From contig JAQUYX010000007.1 of NCBI GenBank assembly GCA_028691615.1, positions 1-40,044 on the forward strand: a DNA stretch of 40,044 bases, written 5' to 3'. Position numbers and translations under genes: made by a program. Origin of the DNA: Victivallaceae bacterium (lineage in GTDB: Bacteria; Verrucomicrobiota; Lentisphaeria; Victivallales; Victivallaceae). The notes beneath the pieces are model-generated. The model was not told the DNA's origin and did no database searches. It worked only from the letters and a program-made list of their open reading frames with translations. Positions 25,574 to 33,511 of the stretch are shown piece after piece (positions within the stretch are counted from its first letter, which is position 1; the number at the start of each line of letters is the position of its first letter).

Positions 25574-26565
25574 TTTGCAAAGGTTCCGGCTTGTTTATTG
25601 CGGTCATACCATTGAATCATATCCCGAATGCCCTCCTCCAGCGGCATTTCCGGAGTATAATTTCCGACCGTGTCTTGTAAAAACGTTGCGTCTGCGGATT
25701 TGCGTTTGCGCCCCTCTGGTTTTTCGGTATCGAACACCACCTTCGGTGATTTTCCACTGACCTCCAGAATGGTTTTAACCAGATCGCAGACTTTAATGTC
25801 ATTGTCGAATCCGAGGTTCACCGGCCTTGCATCCGTGCGGTTCTCCAAGATCAGCATCATCAGTCGTACGGCGTCCTTGGCGTGGATGAAGTTTCGGCTT
25901 TGTTCGCCGGAGCCCCAAACGACAAGCGGATTGTCGCCATCCAAAACTTTTTTGACCAGCATGGGAATGACATGACTGTTCATGCCATGCCACAAATAGC
26001 GTCCGCCGTAAGGATTGAACGGGCGGCAAATCGCAATGTCCATCTGATAATTCTCATGATAGTAGGTCGCGGCAAGTTCTCCGACGCGTTTGGCCCAGCC
26101 ATAGCCGGAATTGACGGATTCTGGATTTCCGGTAAAGACCGGAAGTTCCGGCGTCGGGATCGGCGCATCATCGGGGTAAACGCAGGAAGAACTGACCATC
26201 AGAACTCTGCCGGTCCGGTTTATGCGACACGCTTCCAATACATTCAGTTGGATTGTGGTGTTCGAATAAAACATTTCAGCATTGTGTATATTGCTGAACG
26301 CCACTCCGAACGCGATTCCCGCCAGATTAAAAACGACCTCATATCCGGCGAGATGACGCACTGCGACGTTGATGTCGCGCAGATCTCCTTCAATAATCTG
26401 CACGCTGCCCTTCAGAAAATCCAGATTTTCCCGTGTTCCGGACGCGAAGTTGTCGATCACGGAAACTTTGGCGCCCGCGTTGACCAGCTCTTCACACAAA
26501 TACCCCCCCAGAAAGCCGCAGCCCCCCGTGACAAGTACGCGCTTCCCGCGATAAAACTCAAACAT
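25564..26565 (-). CDS. NAD-dependent epimerase/dehydratase (nucleotide-sugar)
   Basis: A 333-residue extended short-chain dehydrogenase. VLVTGGCGFLGGYL is the NAD-binding glycine motif. VMVSS-type strand MVSSSCVYPDD supplies the catalytic Ser, and YGWAKRVGE supplies the YxxxK pair. The substrate-binding half includes CRPFNPYGGRYLWHGM and VVWGSGEQSRNFIHAKDAV. These fit nucleotide-sugar epimerases, 4,6-dehydratases and GDP-fucose synthase-like enzymes, and I cannot choose among them. The start at 26565 has GGGAGG about 9 bases upstream and overlaps the stop of the GDP-mannose 3,5-epimerase-like gene by 8 bp. It likely works in sequence with that enzyme to make an activated sugar for the cluster's glycosyltransferases. 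Confidence 0.87.
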   Translation of the reverse strand: MFEFYRGKRVLVTGGCGFLGGYLCEELVNAGAKVSVIDNFASGTRENLDFLKGSVQIIEGDLRDINVAVRHLAGYEVVFNLAGIAFGVAFSNIHNAEMFYSNTTIQLNVLEACRINRTGRVLMVSSSCVYPDDAPIPTPELPVFTGNPESVNSGYGWAKRVGELAATYYHENYQMDIAICRPFNPYGGRYLWHGMNSHVIPMLVKKVLDGDNPLVVWGSGEQSRNFIHAKDAVRLMMLILENRTDARPVNLGFDNDIKVCDLVKTILEVSGKSPKVVFDTEKPEGRKRKSADATFLQDTVGNYTPEMPLEEGIRDMIQWYDRNKQAGTFAKWA

Positions 26566-27526
26566 TTTTCGCGACCTCCCCCGCAATCCATTCGTAGGTG
26601 ACACGCATTCCCTCTATCAACGGCCGACTCGGACTCCAGTTCAGCTTCTTCCGGATCAGCGTGTTGTCGGAACTGCGCCCGCGGACGCCCAGCGGCCCGC
26701 TCACATGATGCAAATGGATCTTCTTGCCGGCAAATTCCATGGCCATGCCGGCCAGATTGTTGATCGAGATCAGCTCGTCCGAGCCGATATTCACCGGCCC
26801 GGTGAATTCCGATTGCATCAACCGGCGGATGCCTTCCAGACATTCATCGATGTAAAGAAACGTTCTGGTCTGCTCCCCGTCTCCCCAAATGTCAATCGTA
26901 CCGCCGTCCGGGCATTCGGCGACTTTGCGGCACATCGCGGCGGGAGCCTTCTCCCGCCCGCCCTGCCACGTTCCATAAGGGCCGAAGATATTGTGAAACC
27001 GGGCGATATGAACGTCAATGCCATAATTTCTGGCATACGAGAACCACATGCGTTCGCTGAAAAGTTTTTCCCATCCGTATTCGCTGTCCGGTCCCGCCGG
27101 ATAAGCGTCGGACTCCTTGAGCCCTCCGTTGAACGCCTCTCGCTGAAGCGTTTCCGGGTAGATACAGGCGCTGGAACTGTAAAAAACTTTATCGATATGA
27201 TGCCGGTGCGCACATTCGGCCATATTCAGATTGATGGTTGCCGAATTGTGCATGACAATCGCGTCATGTTCTCCCGAGAAGATATACCCGGCGCCCCCCA
27301 TATCCGCAGCCAGCTGATAGAGCTCGTCGAAATGCATTCCCGACGCAATCCGGTCGCAGAAAACCGGGTCCCGCAAATCTCCAAGGATAAATTCATCCGC
27401 AGCGGTTTCCCGGAACTCTGGCGATTTAATGTCTACGGCGCGCACACGATAGCCTTCCTTTTTCAACCGATAGACCAAATGTCCTCCGATAAAACCTCCG
27501 GCTCCGCAAACCAATGCTGTTTTCAT
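26558..27526 (-). CDS. GDP-mannose 3,5-epimerase-like enzyme
   Basis: A 322-residue extended short-chain dehydrogenase that strongly resembles GDP-D-mannose 3,5-epimerase, the plant-type enzyme making GDP-L-galactose and GDP-L-gulose. The run of landmarks is nearly complete: CGAGGFIGGHL, YQLAADMGGAGYIFSGEHDA, INLNMAECA, FYSSSACIYPE, ESDAYPAGPDSEYGWEKLF, RFHNIFGPYGTW, GGREKAPAAMCRKVA. The catalytic Tyr and Lys are in YGWEK, and the conserved Cys lies in SSSACIYPE. I use the ATG at 27526; the frame continues upstream to 27751, but that region contains the promoter. It is the first gene of the operon, about 50 bases downstream of the predicted transcription start. The name rests on motif recall; relatives with other donors exist. 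Confidence 0.85.
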   Translation of the reverse strand: MKTALVCGAGGFIGGHLVYRLKKEGYRVRAVDIKSPEFRETAADEFILGDLRDPVFCDRIASGMHFDELYQLAADMGGAGYIFSGEHDAIVMHNSATINLNMAECAHRHHIDKVFYSSSACIYPETLQREAFNGGLKESDAYPAGPDSEYGWEKLFSERMWFSYARNYGIDVHIARFHNIFGPYGTWQGGREKAPAAMCRKVAECPDGGTIDIWGDGEQTRTFLYIDECLEGIRRLMQSEFTGPVNIGSDELISINNLAGMAMEFAGKKIHLHHVSGPLGVRGRSSDNTLIRKKLNWSPSRPLIEGMRVTYEWIAGEVAKNV

Positions 27527-27581
27527 AAGCGCGAACTTCTTTATTGTTTTTTTTGGGATCAATGGCAAGCGATATTGATAT

Positions 27582-27610
27582 AATCTAGCATGACGACTGG
27601 CGGTTGTCAA
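27582..27610 (-). promoter_or_regulatory. Strong sigma70-type promoter of the sugar-nucleotide operon
   Basis: On the minus strand a perfect TTGACA (27605-27610) is followed by a 17-bp spacer and TAGATT (27582-27587), in a TAGATTATAT context. Transcription would begin near 27575, about 50 bases before the ATG at 27526. Confidence 0.65.
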
Positions 27611-27985
27611 ATTATGAACCGGTCTTCCGCGCGAGATTATTATTTTTGCAGCTGGCAAGACGCTCCGGTAACACGTCTGAAACTGAAAAAAACTTTTCCA
27701 TTTCAAATATGTAACTTTTTTAATTGCCGAAGCTATAATTTTCGGGTGCATCCCTTGAAAAATGCGAATGCAAAGGTTGGTTTAACATTTAAAATTCGAG
27801 GCTGTATTCAGGCGTTTCATCCGCCTACTTCATGGAGGTAATATATATCTCAGAAGAACTTAAAGAGCATTTTCCTACATTTCATGGAATCCTCTCACAA
27901 AAAGCGCACAATCCAACCATCAATCTTTCGACTAACTTCTCTCTCTTATTTCAAGAATTACTTATAGTAATTCCGATGCTCGGAA
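27611..27985. other. AT-rich intergenic stretch without a supported gene
   Basis: This region is visibly richer in A and T than the flanking genes and lies between the sugar-nucleotide operon promoter and the transposase remnant. A + strand frame of 65 codons at 27832-28029 has no RBS, no recognised motif and overlaps the remnant, so I do not call it a gene. A small palindrome-like GGCGTTTCATCCGCC sits at 27811-27825. I see nothing else that can be named. Confidence 0.5.
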
Positions 27986-28525
27986 TTAATTTTCTGGAAG
28001 CAATTCATTCCATCCTGAAAGTCGTCTAATGCGTCCACTACATTTTCCGAACGCCGAGCATGGAAAGAAATAGACGATCTTGTTCGGTGGTTTCAGTAGA
28101 CCAGCGAGTGTTGACCGTTTCTGTTTTAATCGAGGTTGTTTCGATACAGTCGAACCAATCAATGGATTGTCAATGCCAAGGCACTTCATTTGAGCAATTG
28201 CATTTTTCACCGAAATGACATCAGGGATGTTGCCGGGTTGTTTGGCGAATGCAATCGGTTCGCGGTCTTTTACGGAATAGAGAGTCAGCAATTTGATTGC
28301 CGGAAGGCCATCCCGGTCTTTGTTGAAGCCTTGACGCGCTTCTCTCTGATTTTCGGAATAGGTCGATACGGTTGTGGAATCCAGTGCGATCACCGGATTT
28401 TTGTCAAGTTTGGCGGCACGGCATCCCGGAGAGTTGGGAGGAACAGCGCAAACTCTTCCTTGCGTAAGGGGATCGAAAGGACGCATATATCGTATTATTG
28501 ACAAATGGACAGCATGACTTTTCAC
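27986..28525 (-). pseudogene. IS4-type DDE transposase remnant
   Basis: The minus-strand frame contains a recognisable transposase core at about 28157-28423. CRAAKLDKNPVIALDSTTVS holds the first catalytic Asp (LDST), followed by EARQGFNKDRDGLPAIKLLT and DREPIAFAKQPGNIPDVIS, typical of IS4/IS1634-like DDE enzymes. Upstream the sequence is not transposase-like (TQGRVCAVPPNSPG). Downstream, after GIDNPLI, where TDNGYYS-like sequence with the second Asp is expected, it turns into unrelated residues. Both ends and the remaining catalytic acids are missing, so the element cannot move. No terminal inverted repeats are evident. It lies between the polysaccharide cluster and the tRNA gene. Confidence 0.7.
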
Positions 28526-28534
28526 AAACCGGGG

Positions 28535-28674
28535 TGGTCACTTTGAGGTGGGATAAAGAGCGGGTCAAGTCCCCCCCCGGATTCTGTAAAACTGAGAGAA
28601 ACTGCCGATTTGAGAAAACGTGCCGTGTATCCCATCGCAAAGAGAGAAAGCAATGATGGTCGTTTTGAGGTGGG
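28535..28674. repeat. Pair of 18-bp direct repeats
   Basis: TGGTCACTTTGAGGTGGG (28535-28552) and TGGTCGTTTTGAGGTGGG (28657-28674) match at 16 of 18 positions, 122 bp apart. They lie between the transposase remnant and the tRNA gene. They may be duplicated ends of a lost insertion sequence; no gene lies between them. Confidence 0.5.
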
Positions 28675-28694
28675 TTCGGTGGGTAAAAGGCAAC

Positions 28695-28718
28695 AAAAAA
28701 GCCGCTCGGATGAGCGGC
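28695..28718 (-). terminator. Rho-independent terminator of tRNA-Ala
   Basis: On the minus strand the inverted repeat GCCGCTC / GAGCGGC (28701-28718, four-base loop) is followed by six T (28695-28700). It begins 14 bases after the CCA end of the tRNA. Confidence 0.8.
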
Positions 28719-28731
28719 GTAAATACAAAAA

Positions 28732-28809
28732 TGGTGGAGTATAGGAGACTCGAACTCCTGACCCCCACACTGCCAGTGTGGTGCTCTAAGCCAACTGAGC
28801 TAATACCCC
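28732..28809 (-). tRNA. tRNA-Ala (anticodon GGC)
   Basis: The minus strand folds into a complete 78-base cloverleaf including encoded CCA (28732-28734). The acceptor stem GGGGTAT pairs with ATACTCC and has the G3:U70 wobble that identifies alanine tRNA. The anticodon stem CCACA/TGTGG encloses the loop CTGGCAG, which reads GGC for GCC codons. The T arm is AGGAG-TTCGAGT-CTCCT and the D arm GCTC/GAGC. A promoter lies upstream and a terminator downstream, so it is a single-gene transcript. Confidence 0.96.
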
Positions 28810-28832
28810 ATGTCGTTGTACGACGAAGCCTT

Positions 28833-28860
28833 AATATAGCTGTTTTTCTCAAAAAAACAA
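28833..28860 (-). promoter_or_regulatory. Candidate promoter of tRNA-Ala
   Basis: On the minus strand TTGTTT (28855-28860), a 16-bp spacer and TATATT (28833-28838) would start transcription about 17 bases before the tRNA 5' end. The -35 match is weak. Confidence 0.45.
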
Positions 28861-29103
28861 CCGCGTTTTCGCTTTTTTTTGAAAAAATACATTTTTTCCT
28901 GTTTGAAGCCGGTACTGACCAAACTCGCGCCGCGTCTTTGGGGCCAGCACGGGCAGACCTCCCGACAACCGGGAACATCGCACTTAAAACTTGATTTTCC
29001 ATGACTGATGCGATATATTGTCTTATTCCGGCATCTGACGTCGGAAGCCACCGAATCGGCCTCCTTCTCAGCCAGACCTCTTCATTAAGGATTTCGGCAA
29101 GCT

Positions 29104-30291
29104 ATGAATCTACTGCTCCTTTGTCTTTCTGCTGTTACCGCTCTCGCATCGGTTGCTGCGTTCCTCCTCCTGCGCGATCGCCGCCGCGACGACACCCGCA
29201 TGGAACAATTGGTTCTCGCCGAATTCGCCCGCGTTCGCGACGAGATGGCCAACCAGCTCAAGAACGTTTCCGATTCCCTTGGGAAAACACTCGGGATTCT
29301 CAGCGACCGGCAGGATCAACGGCTGGAACAAATGCGCGTCGCTCTCGAACACAATCTCCAATCCATTCAAAAGGACAACGCGGAAAAATTGGAGAAAATG
29401 CGCGAAACCGTCGACGAAAAACTTCAGACGACCCTCGAAAAAAGACTCTCCGACTCCTTTAAACTGGTCTCCGAACGGCTCGAACAAGTTTGTAAGGGAC
29501 TCGGGGAAATGCGCTCCCTGGCCACCGGAGTCGGTGATCTCAAACGAGTCCTCACCAATGTGAAGGCACGGGGAACCTGGGGGGAAATTCAACTTGGCGC
29601 CATGCTCGAAGAGGTTCTTACCCGCGAACAGTACTGTGAAAACGTTTCTACCAAAAACAATACCGAGCGTGTCGAATTCGCCGTTCGGCTCCCCGGCAAG
29701 GGCGATGCGGACAACGCGGTTCTTCTCCCCATCGATGCAAAGTTTCCCGTCGAAGATTACCAGCGGATTCTGGACGCCGCCGACAACGCCGATCCGGAAG
29801 CCCTCGAAAACGCGGCCCGCCAGCTCGAAGTCAGAATCAAAGGCTGCGCCAAGGATATTTCGGACAAATATGTCAATCCTCCGGTCACAACCGATTTTGC
29901 CATTCTCTACCTCCCGACCGAAGGACTTTTTGCAGAGGTCGTCCGCCGTCCGGGACTGACCGATTTGCTCCAGCGCCAATATCGGGTGGTCGTCGCCGGA
30001 CCGACTACGCTCTGGAGCATTCTCAACAGTCTTCAAATGGGGTTTCGCACTCTCGCCATTGAGAAACGCTCCAGCGAGGTCTGGAAAACGTTGGAGGCGG
30101 TCAAGGCGGAGTGGTGCAAATACGCAGAGGCCTTGGAGGCCGTACAGAAAAAAATTCAGCAGGCTTCGGAGTCGATCAGCAGCACCCAAGTCCGCGTGCG
30201 CGCTGTCGGCCGTAAACTTCGTGAGGTTAACGCCATGGAATCCACCGCCGCCGCTGATGCGCTGCTGGATTTGGATTCCACGGAGAAATAA
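29104..30291 (+). CDS. rmuC: DNA recombination protein RmuC
   Basis: A 395-residue protein with the RmuC layout. Residues 1-23 form a membrane anchor (LLLLCLSAVTALASVAAFLL), residues 25-150 a long coiled coil, and residues 150-360 the nuclease-like RmuC domain. The domain is marked by ARGTWGEIQLGAMLEEVLT (around 157), VEFAVRLPGKG, LPIDAKFPVEDYQRI, DFAILYLPTEGLFAEVVRRP and RVVVAGPTTLWSILNSLQMG. Its length is close to the usual size. RmuC limits inversions at short inverted repeats and processes damaged DNA. It starts a mostly + strand run of core genes. AAGGAT lies 14 bases before the ATG, a weak RBS. Confidence 0.95.
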   Translation: MNLLLLCLSAVTALASVAAFLLLRDRRRDDTRMEQLVLAEFARVRDEMANQLKNVSDSLGKTLGILSDRQDQRLEQMRVALEHNLQSIQKDNAEKLEKMRETVDEKLQTTLEKRLSDSFKLVSERLEQVCKGLGEMRSLATGVGDLKRVLTNVKARGTWGEIQLGAMLEEVLTREQYCENVSTKNNTERVEFAVRLPGKGDADNAVLLPIDAKFPVEDYQRILDAADNADPEALENAARQLEVRIKGCAKDISDKYVNPPVTTDFAILYLPTEGLFAEVVRRPGLTDLLQRQYRVVVAGPTTLWSILNSLQMGFRTLAIEKRSSEVWKTLEAVKAEWCKYAEALEAVQKKIQQASESISSTQVRVRAVGRKLREVNAMESTAAADALLDLDSTEK

Positions 30292-30449
30292 GTGTTTCTT
30301 TTTTCAGAGCGGATGCTGCAATGTGTCTTGCTTATCTAATACAAGAATACAACTTTACTTTTAAACTCCCGCATTTTTTCCTTGTACTTCCGCCGGGAAT
30401 GTTGTATTTTTTGAGATGACGTAAAAAAAACGCTCGGAAAGGGGCCTCT

Positions 30450-31238
30450 ATGAAAATTCCAGCTTCTCAAATCGCCGTCACTCTTTACAATCTGCGCGAC
30501 TATTGCCAAACCGAGTCCGATCTTGATCGCACTCTTGCCAAAGTCCGCGCCATCGGCTATGAAGCCGTGCAGGTTTCCGCTGTTCCGCTGGAGGCCGCAG
30601 TCATCAAACGCGCGCTGGACAAGAACGGCCTGTTCTGCTGCGCCACGCACGAAGGGCTCGGCGCTTTGGAGCAGGACACGGAGGCTGTGCTCGATAAGCT
30701 GGATGTGCTTGAGTGTGACTTTTCCGCATTGGGTGCCCCGCCGGTCGAGTATCGCGCCAGTGTCGAAGGGCTTGATAAGCTTTGCAGCATCATGAATCGC
30801 GCCGGAGAAGCATTTGCCAAGCGCGGCAAAGTGCTCGGCTATCACAATCATCAGTTTGAATTTCAACGGCTTCCCGGACGCAGGGAAACGGCATTCGAGT
30901 ATTTCTATGACCACACCGATCCGCACCTGGTGGAGTCGGAACTGGATGTTCACTGGGTGACCCGGGGCGGCGGCAGTCCCGCGGCGTGGATCGAAAAACT
31001 CGGCAACCGCCTTCATAAGGTGATTCATTTCAAAGATTTTACGATTCTCGACGGAGAAACGCCCGTTTATTGTGAAGTCGGGGAGGGCAATCTTGACTGG
31101 CCGGGGATTCTGGCCGCGTGCCGGAAAGTCGGAGTGCGCTTTTACAGCATCGAGCAGGATATGCCCTTCAAAGATCGCGATATCTTTGATTCGATCGCCA
31201 TCTCCTTCGCCAATTTGCGCAAGCTCGGCGTCAACTGA
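30450..31238 (+). CDS. Sugar phosphate isomerase/epimerase-like TIM barrel
   Basis: A 262-residue protein of the xylose isomerase-like TIM barrel superfamily. AKVRAIGYEAVQVSAVP opens the barrel. Metal and substrate ligands appear in LGYHNHQFEFQ, VESELDVHWVTRGGG, VIHFKDF and EVGEGNLDWPGIL, with IEQDMPF at the end. The pattern matches the AP_endonuc_2-type isomerases and epimerases acting on keto sugars or inositols in the cytoplasm. There is no signal peptide. GAAAGGGG precedes the ATG by about 6 bases. It stands alone between rmuC and ribF, so context does not name its substrate. The family fit is firm and the reaction is not. Confidence 0.87.
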   Translation: MKIPASQIAVTLYNLRDYCQTESDLDRTLAKVRAIGYEAVQVSAVPLEAAVIKRALDKNGLFCCATHEGLGALEQDTEAVLDKLDVLECDFSALGAPPVEYRASVEGLDKLCSIMNRAGEAFAKRGKVLGYHNHQFEFQRLPGRRETAFEYFYDHTDPHLVESELDVHWVTRGGGSPAAWIEKLGNRLHKVIHFKDFTILDGETPVYCEVGEGNLDWPGILAACRKVGVRFYSIEQDMPFKDRDIFDSIAISFANLRKLGVN

Positions 31239-31366
31239 AAAAACATCCCCCTCGGAAGCCGTTTTTGCCGGAACAGGGGAAATATCGGAATTTTCGCTGC
31301 AAGGAGTGACGGGGCGTCGGATGCGTTCGGTCGCAACGAAACAGGGAATTTTCGGGACTGCGGCGG

Positions 31367-31391
31367 AATGACGGCTTGAAAAATCGTCATT
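31367..31391 (+). terminator. Weak terminator-like hairpin
   Basis: AATGACG (31367-31373) pairs with CGTCATT (31385-31391) around an 11-base loop, followed by only a few T. It lies between the isomerase-like gene and ribF. It may be a weak terminator or chance. Confidence 0.25.
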
Positions 31392-31434
31392 TTGCAGTAC
31401 CTTATCCGTCATATATGGAGTTTTTGACGGATTT

Positions 31435-32391
31435 ATGACGGATACGTTTTTTCCCATCTACGGAATGACACCGGGACGTTTTGCCGGCGGCCCGTTCCGG
31501 CGTTTTGCCGTGGCATTCGGTGTCTTTGACGGAGTGCACCCCGGACACCGAAAGGTGATCGGCGCACTCCGAAATATGGCGCAAAAGCACCATGCCGCAG
31601 CACTGGCGGTGACCTTTGATCCCCACCCGCGCGCGGTGCTGGCTCCGCAGGACCCGCCGAAGCTGATTCTGACATTGCCGGATCGCATCCGCAGGCTCCG
31701 CCAAGCGGGGGCGGATGAAGTTTTGGTCATCCCCTTTTCTGCGGAAATCGCCCGTCTGGAACCGGTGGAGTTTTTAGATAAATTCTTCTTTTGCCCCGGC
31801 ATGGAGATCGTCGGAATTGCCGTCGGCGAAAACTTTCGCTTCGGCAACAAAGGCGCAGGCAATGCGGAGACGCTCCGACAATTCGCCGCGGCGCACAAGA
31901 TGGATTTCGCGGCCGTTCCCATTGAACAATATGGACAGGAGGTCGTCAGTTCCAGCGCCATACGCAGGCTGATCGCTTCGGGGCGGCTGGACGAAGCATC
32001 CCGTTTTCTGCAGGAACGCTACGTCATTACCGGCACGGTCACACAGGGCGTCCACTACGCCTCGACCGCGTTGGAAACGCCGACGGCCAATCTGGACCCC
32101 GGCAATCTGGTGCTTCCGCCGGACGGAGTTTACGCGGCCGTGGCAGAGCTTGAGTCGGAACAGCGTTATCCCGCAGTGGTCAATATCGGACTCTCGCCCT
32201 CGTTCGCATGGGGAGGGCGCCGCCGGGTGGAAGCGCACCTGCTGCATTTCCATGGAACGCTTTACGGGAAAAAACTCTCGCTGGAATTACGCAAATTTCT
32301 GCGCAGCGAACGAATTTTCCCAGACGGCGAAGCACTCAAAAAACAAATAGCCCTTGACATCGACGCGGTTTCCGCCGCCGTTGCACAATGA
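31435..32391 (+). CDS. ribF: Bifunctional riboflavin kinase / FAD synthetase
   Basis: A 318-residue protein with the two RibF domains. The N-terminal adenylyltransferase has AVAFGVFDGVHPGHRKVI (about 23-40), VTFDPHPRAVL and the VGENFRFGNKGAGN segment, and ends with VSSSAIRRLIASGRLDEA. The C-terminal kinase has TGTVTQGVHYAS, LETPTANLDP (the PTAN motif) and PPDGVYAAV, and closes with ELRKFLRSERIF. It phosphorylates riboflavin to FMN and adenylates FMN to FAD in the cytoplasm. Length is typical. GGAG lies 15 bases before the ATG, so translation initiation looks weak; no better start is in frame. No FMN riboswitch is visible upstream. Confidence 0.96.
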   Translation: MTDTFFPIYGMTPGRFAGGPFRRFAVAFGVFDGVHPGHRKVIGALRNMAQKHHAAALAVTFDPHPRAVLAPQDPPKLILTLPDRIRRLRQAGADEVLVIPFSAEIARLEPVEFLDKFFFCPGMEIVGIAVGENFRFGNKGAGNAETLRQFAAAHKMDFAAVPIEQYGQEVVSSSAIRRLIASGRLDEASRFLQERYVITGTVTQGVHYASTALETPTANLDPGNLVLPPDGVYAAVAELESEQRYPAVVNIGLSPSFAWGGRRRVEAHLLHFHGTLYGKKLSLELRKFLRSERIFPDGEALKKQIALDIDAVSAAVAQ

Positions 32392-32420
32392 AGATTGGTC
32401 CGGAAAGGAATCCTTAACTT

Positions 32421-33497
32421 ATGGAAAAACGAATCTATCTGGTCAGCGATCTCGCCGGAGAATTGGGGGTCCCGCGTACCACCATCAATGATTGGCTCTC
32501 TAAATTCGACCGCTACATCGACAGTGAAAACCGGGGAAAACGCAAAGTTTACAACGAAAATTCCCTGACGGTTCTGAAGGAGATTTCCGCCCTGCGCGCG
32601 TCCGGCAAGAGTGCCTTCGACATTGAGAAGGCGCTCTCCGCGCGTTACGCCGTGCATCCCGACCCCGTGCCGCCCGCCGCGCAGCCGCTTCCTGAAAATT
32701 CCGGTTCTCCAGCTTCCGCCGATTCCAAAGAGCCCTCCGGCTCCCAGACTGACCCCGGTGCCATGCTGATGGTGACGCATGCGGCGGAAAAGATCAGCGC
32801 GGGGTTGTTCGATGAATTTACCAAGCTCACCGACCAGATGGCGCGACAGGAAGTTCGCCACAAACAAAGTCTCGCGCGGCTGGCGATGCTCAGCGGCCTT
32901 TTGCTTCTGCTGACTTTGGGGTTGGGCGTGATCGGCGGAGCGGCCTTTCTGAAATTCGTCGAGGTGCGCAGTCAATCCGATGCGGCGCTGACGCGCAGAA
33001 TGGTTGAAGGCACGAATTTGGTCCGTGACGATCTGGCCGAGAAAAACCGCCAGCAGATTCTCCGGCAGGAACAGTTGGCCAAGCGCCAGAACGACACTGT
33101 CGACCGGATTATGCTCGGCGTCGATCGCTTTCAGATCAAGAGTTCGGAGCGGGAAGAACGGCTGGAAAAAGAAATTCGCATGCAGAAAGAACTTTTCAGC
33201 GATCTGGTGCGCAGAATCGAAGAACAGAACAAGCAAAACCGCGCCGCAGAGCTGGCCGCCGCGCGCAACTCCTTCGAGCGGGAACTCGAATTGGTTCGCC
33301 GCACTACCGCCATCGAGATCGACAAATACGAGAAAGCCAGCAGAAATTCGGAACGCACCGCTTCGGAATTGCGTGGCAAGCTCGACGCGACCGATGGACT
33401 TTATCGCACGCTCAAACGCGATTTTGAGACGATGCAAAAGGAAAATGTCCTTTTGCGCAAACAGATCGAATTGCTCACGGAAAACAAGAAAAAATAA
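32421..33497 (+). CDS. Membrane-anchored MerR-type HTH protein with long coiled coil
   Basis: A 358-residue protein of unusual design. Residues 1-75 resemble a MerR winged helix (LVSDLAGELGVPRTTINDWL, then YNENSLTVLKEISALRASG). A proline- and serine-rich linker follows (about 78-115), then a helical region, one transmembrane helix (about 154-179, LSGLLLLLTLGLGVIGGAAF), and a charged coiled coil to the end (about 185-358). The HTH end should be cytoplasmic and the coiled coil would then face the periplasm. AAAGGA lies 11 bases before the ATG. It lies 29 bp after ribF and 14 bp before uppP. MerR-like domains tied to coiled coils and membranes are known from chromosome-anchoring proteins such as RacA, but homology to RacA is not claimed. 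I cannot assign a function. Confidence 0.82.
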   Translation: MEKRIYLVSDLAGELGVPRTTINDWLSKFDRYIDSENRGKRKVYNENSLTVLKEISALRASGKSAFDIEKALSARYAVHPDPVPPAAQPLPENSGSPASADSKEPSGSQTDPGAMLMVTHAAEKISAGLFDEFTKLTDQMARQEVRHKQSLARLAMLSGLLLLLTLGLGVIGGAAFLKFVEVRSQSDAALTRRMVEGTNLVRDDLAEKNRQQILRQEQLAKRQNDTVDRIMLGVDRFQIKSSEREERLEKEIRMQKELFSDLVRRIEEQNKQNRAAELAAARNSFERELELVRRTTAIEIDKYEKASRNSERTASELRGKLDATDGLYRTLKRDFETMQKENVLLRKQIELLTENKKK

Positions 33498-33511
33498 AGG
33501 CTCGCATTTTT

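Noticed and set aside
26705-27583. Plus-strand frame of about 290 codons
   Set aside because: It mirrors the GDP-mannose 3,5-epimerase-like gene in another frame and shows no domain.
27832-28029. Small + strand frame of 65 codons
   Set aside because: No RBS, no motif, in an AT-rich stretch, and it overlaps the transposase remnant. Chance frames are common there.
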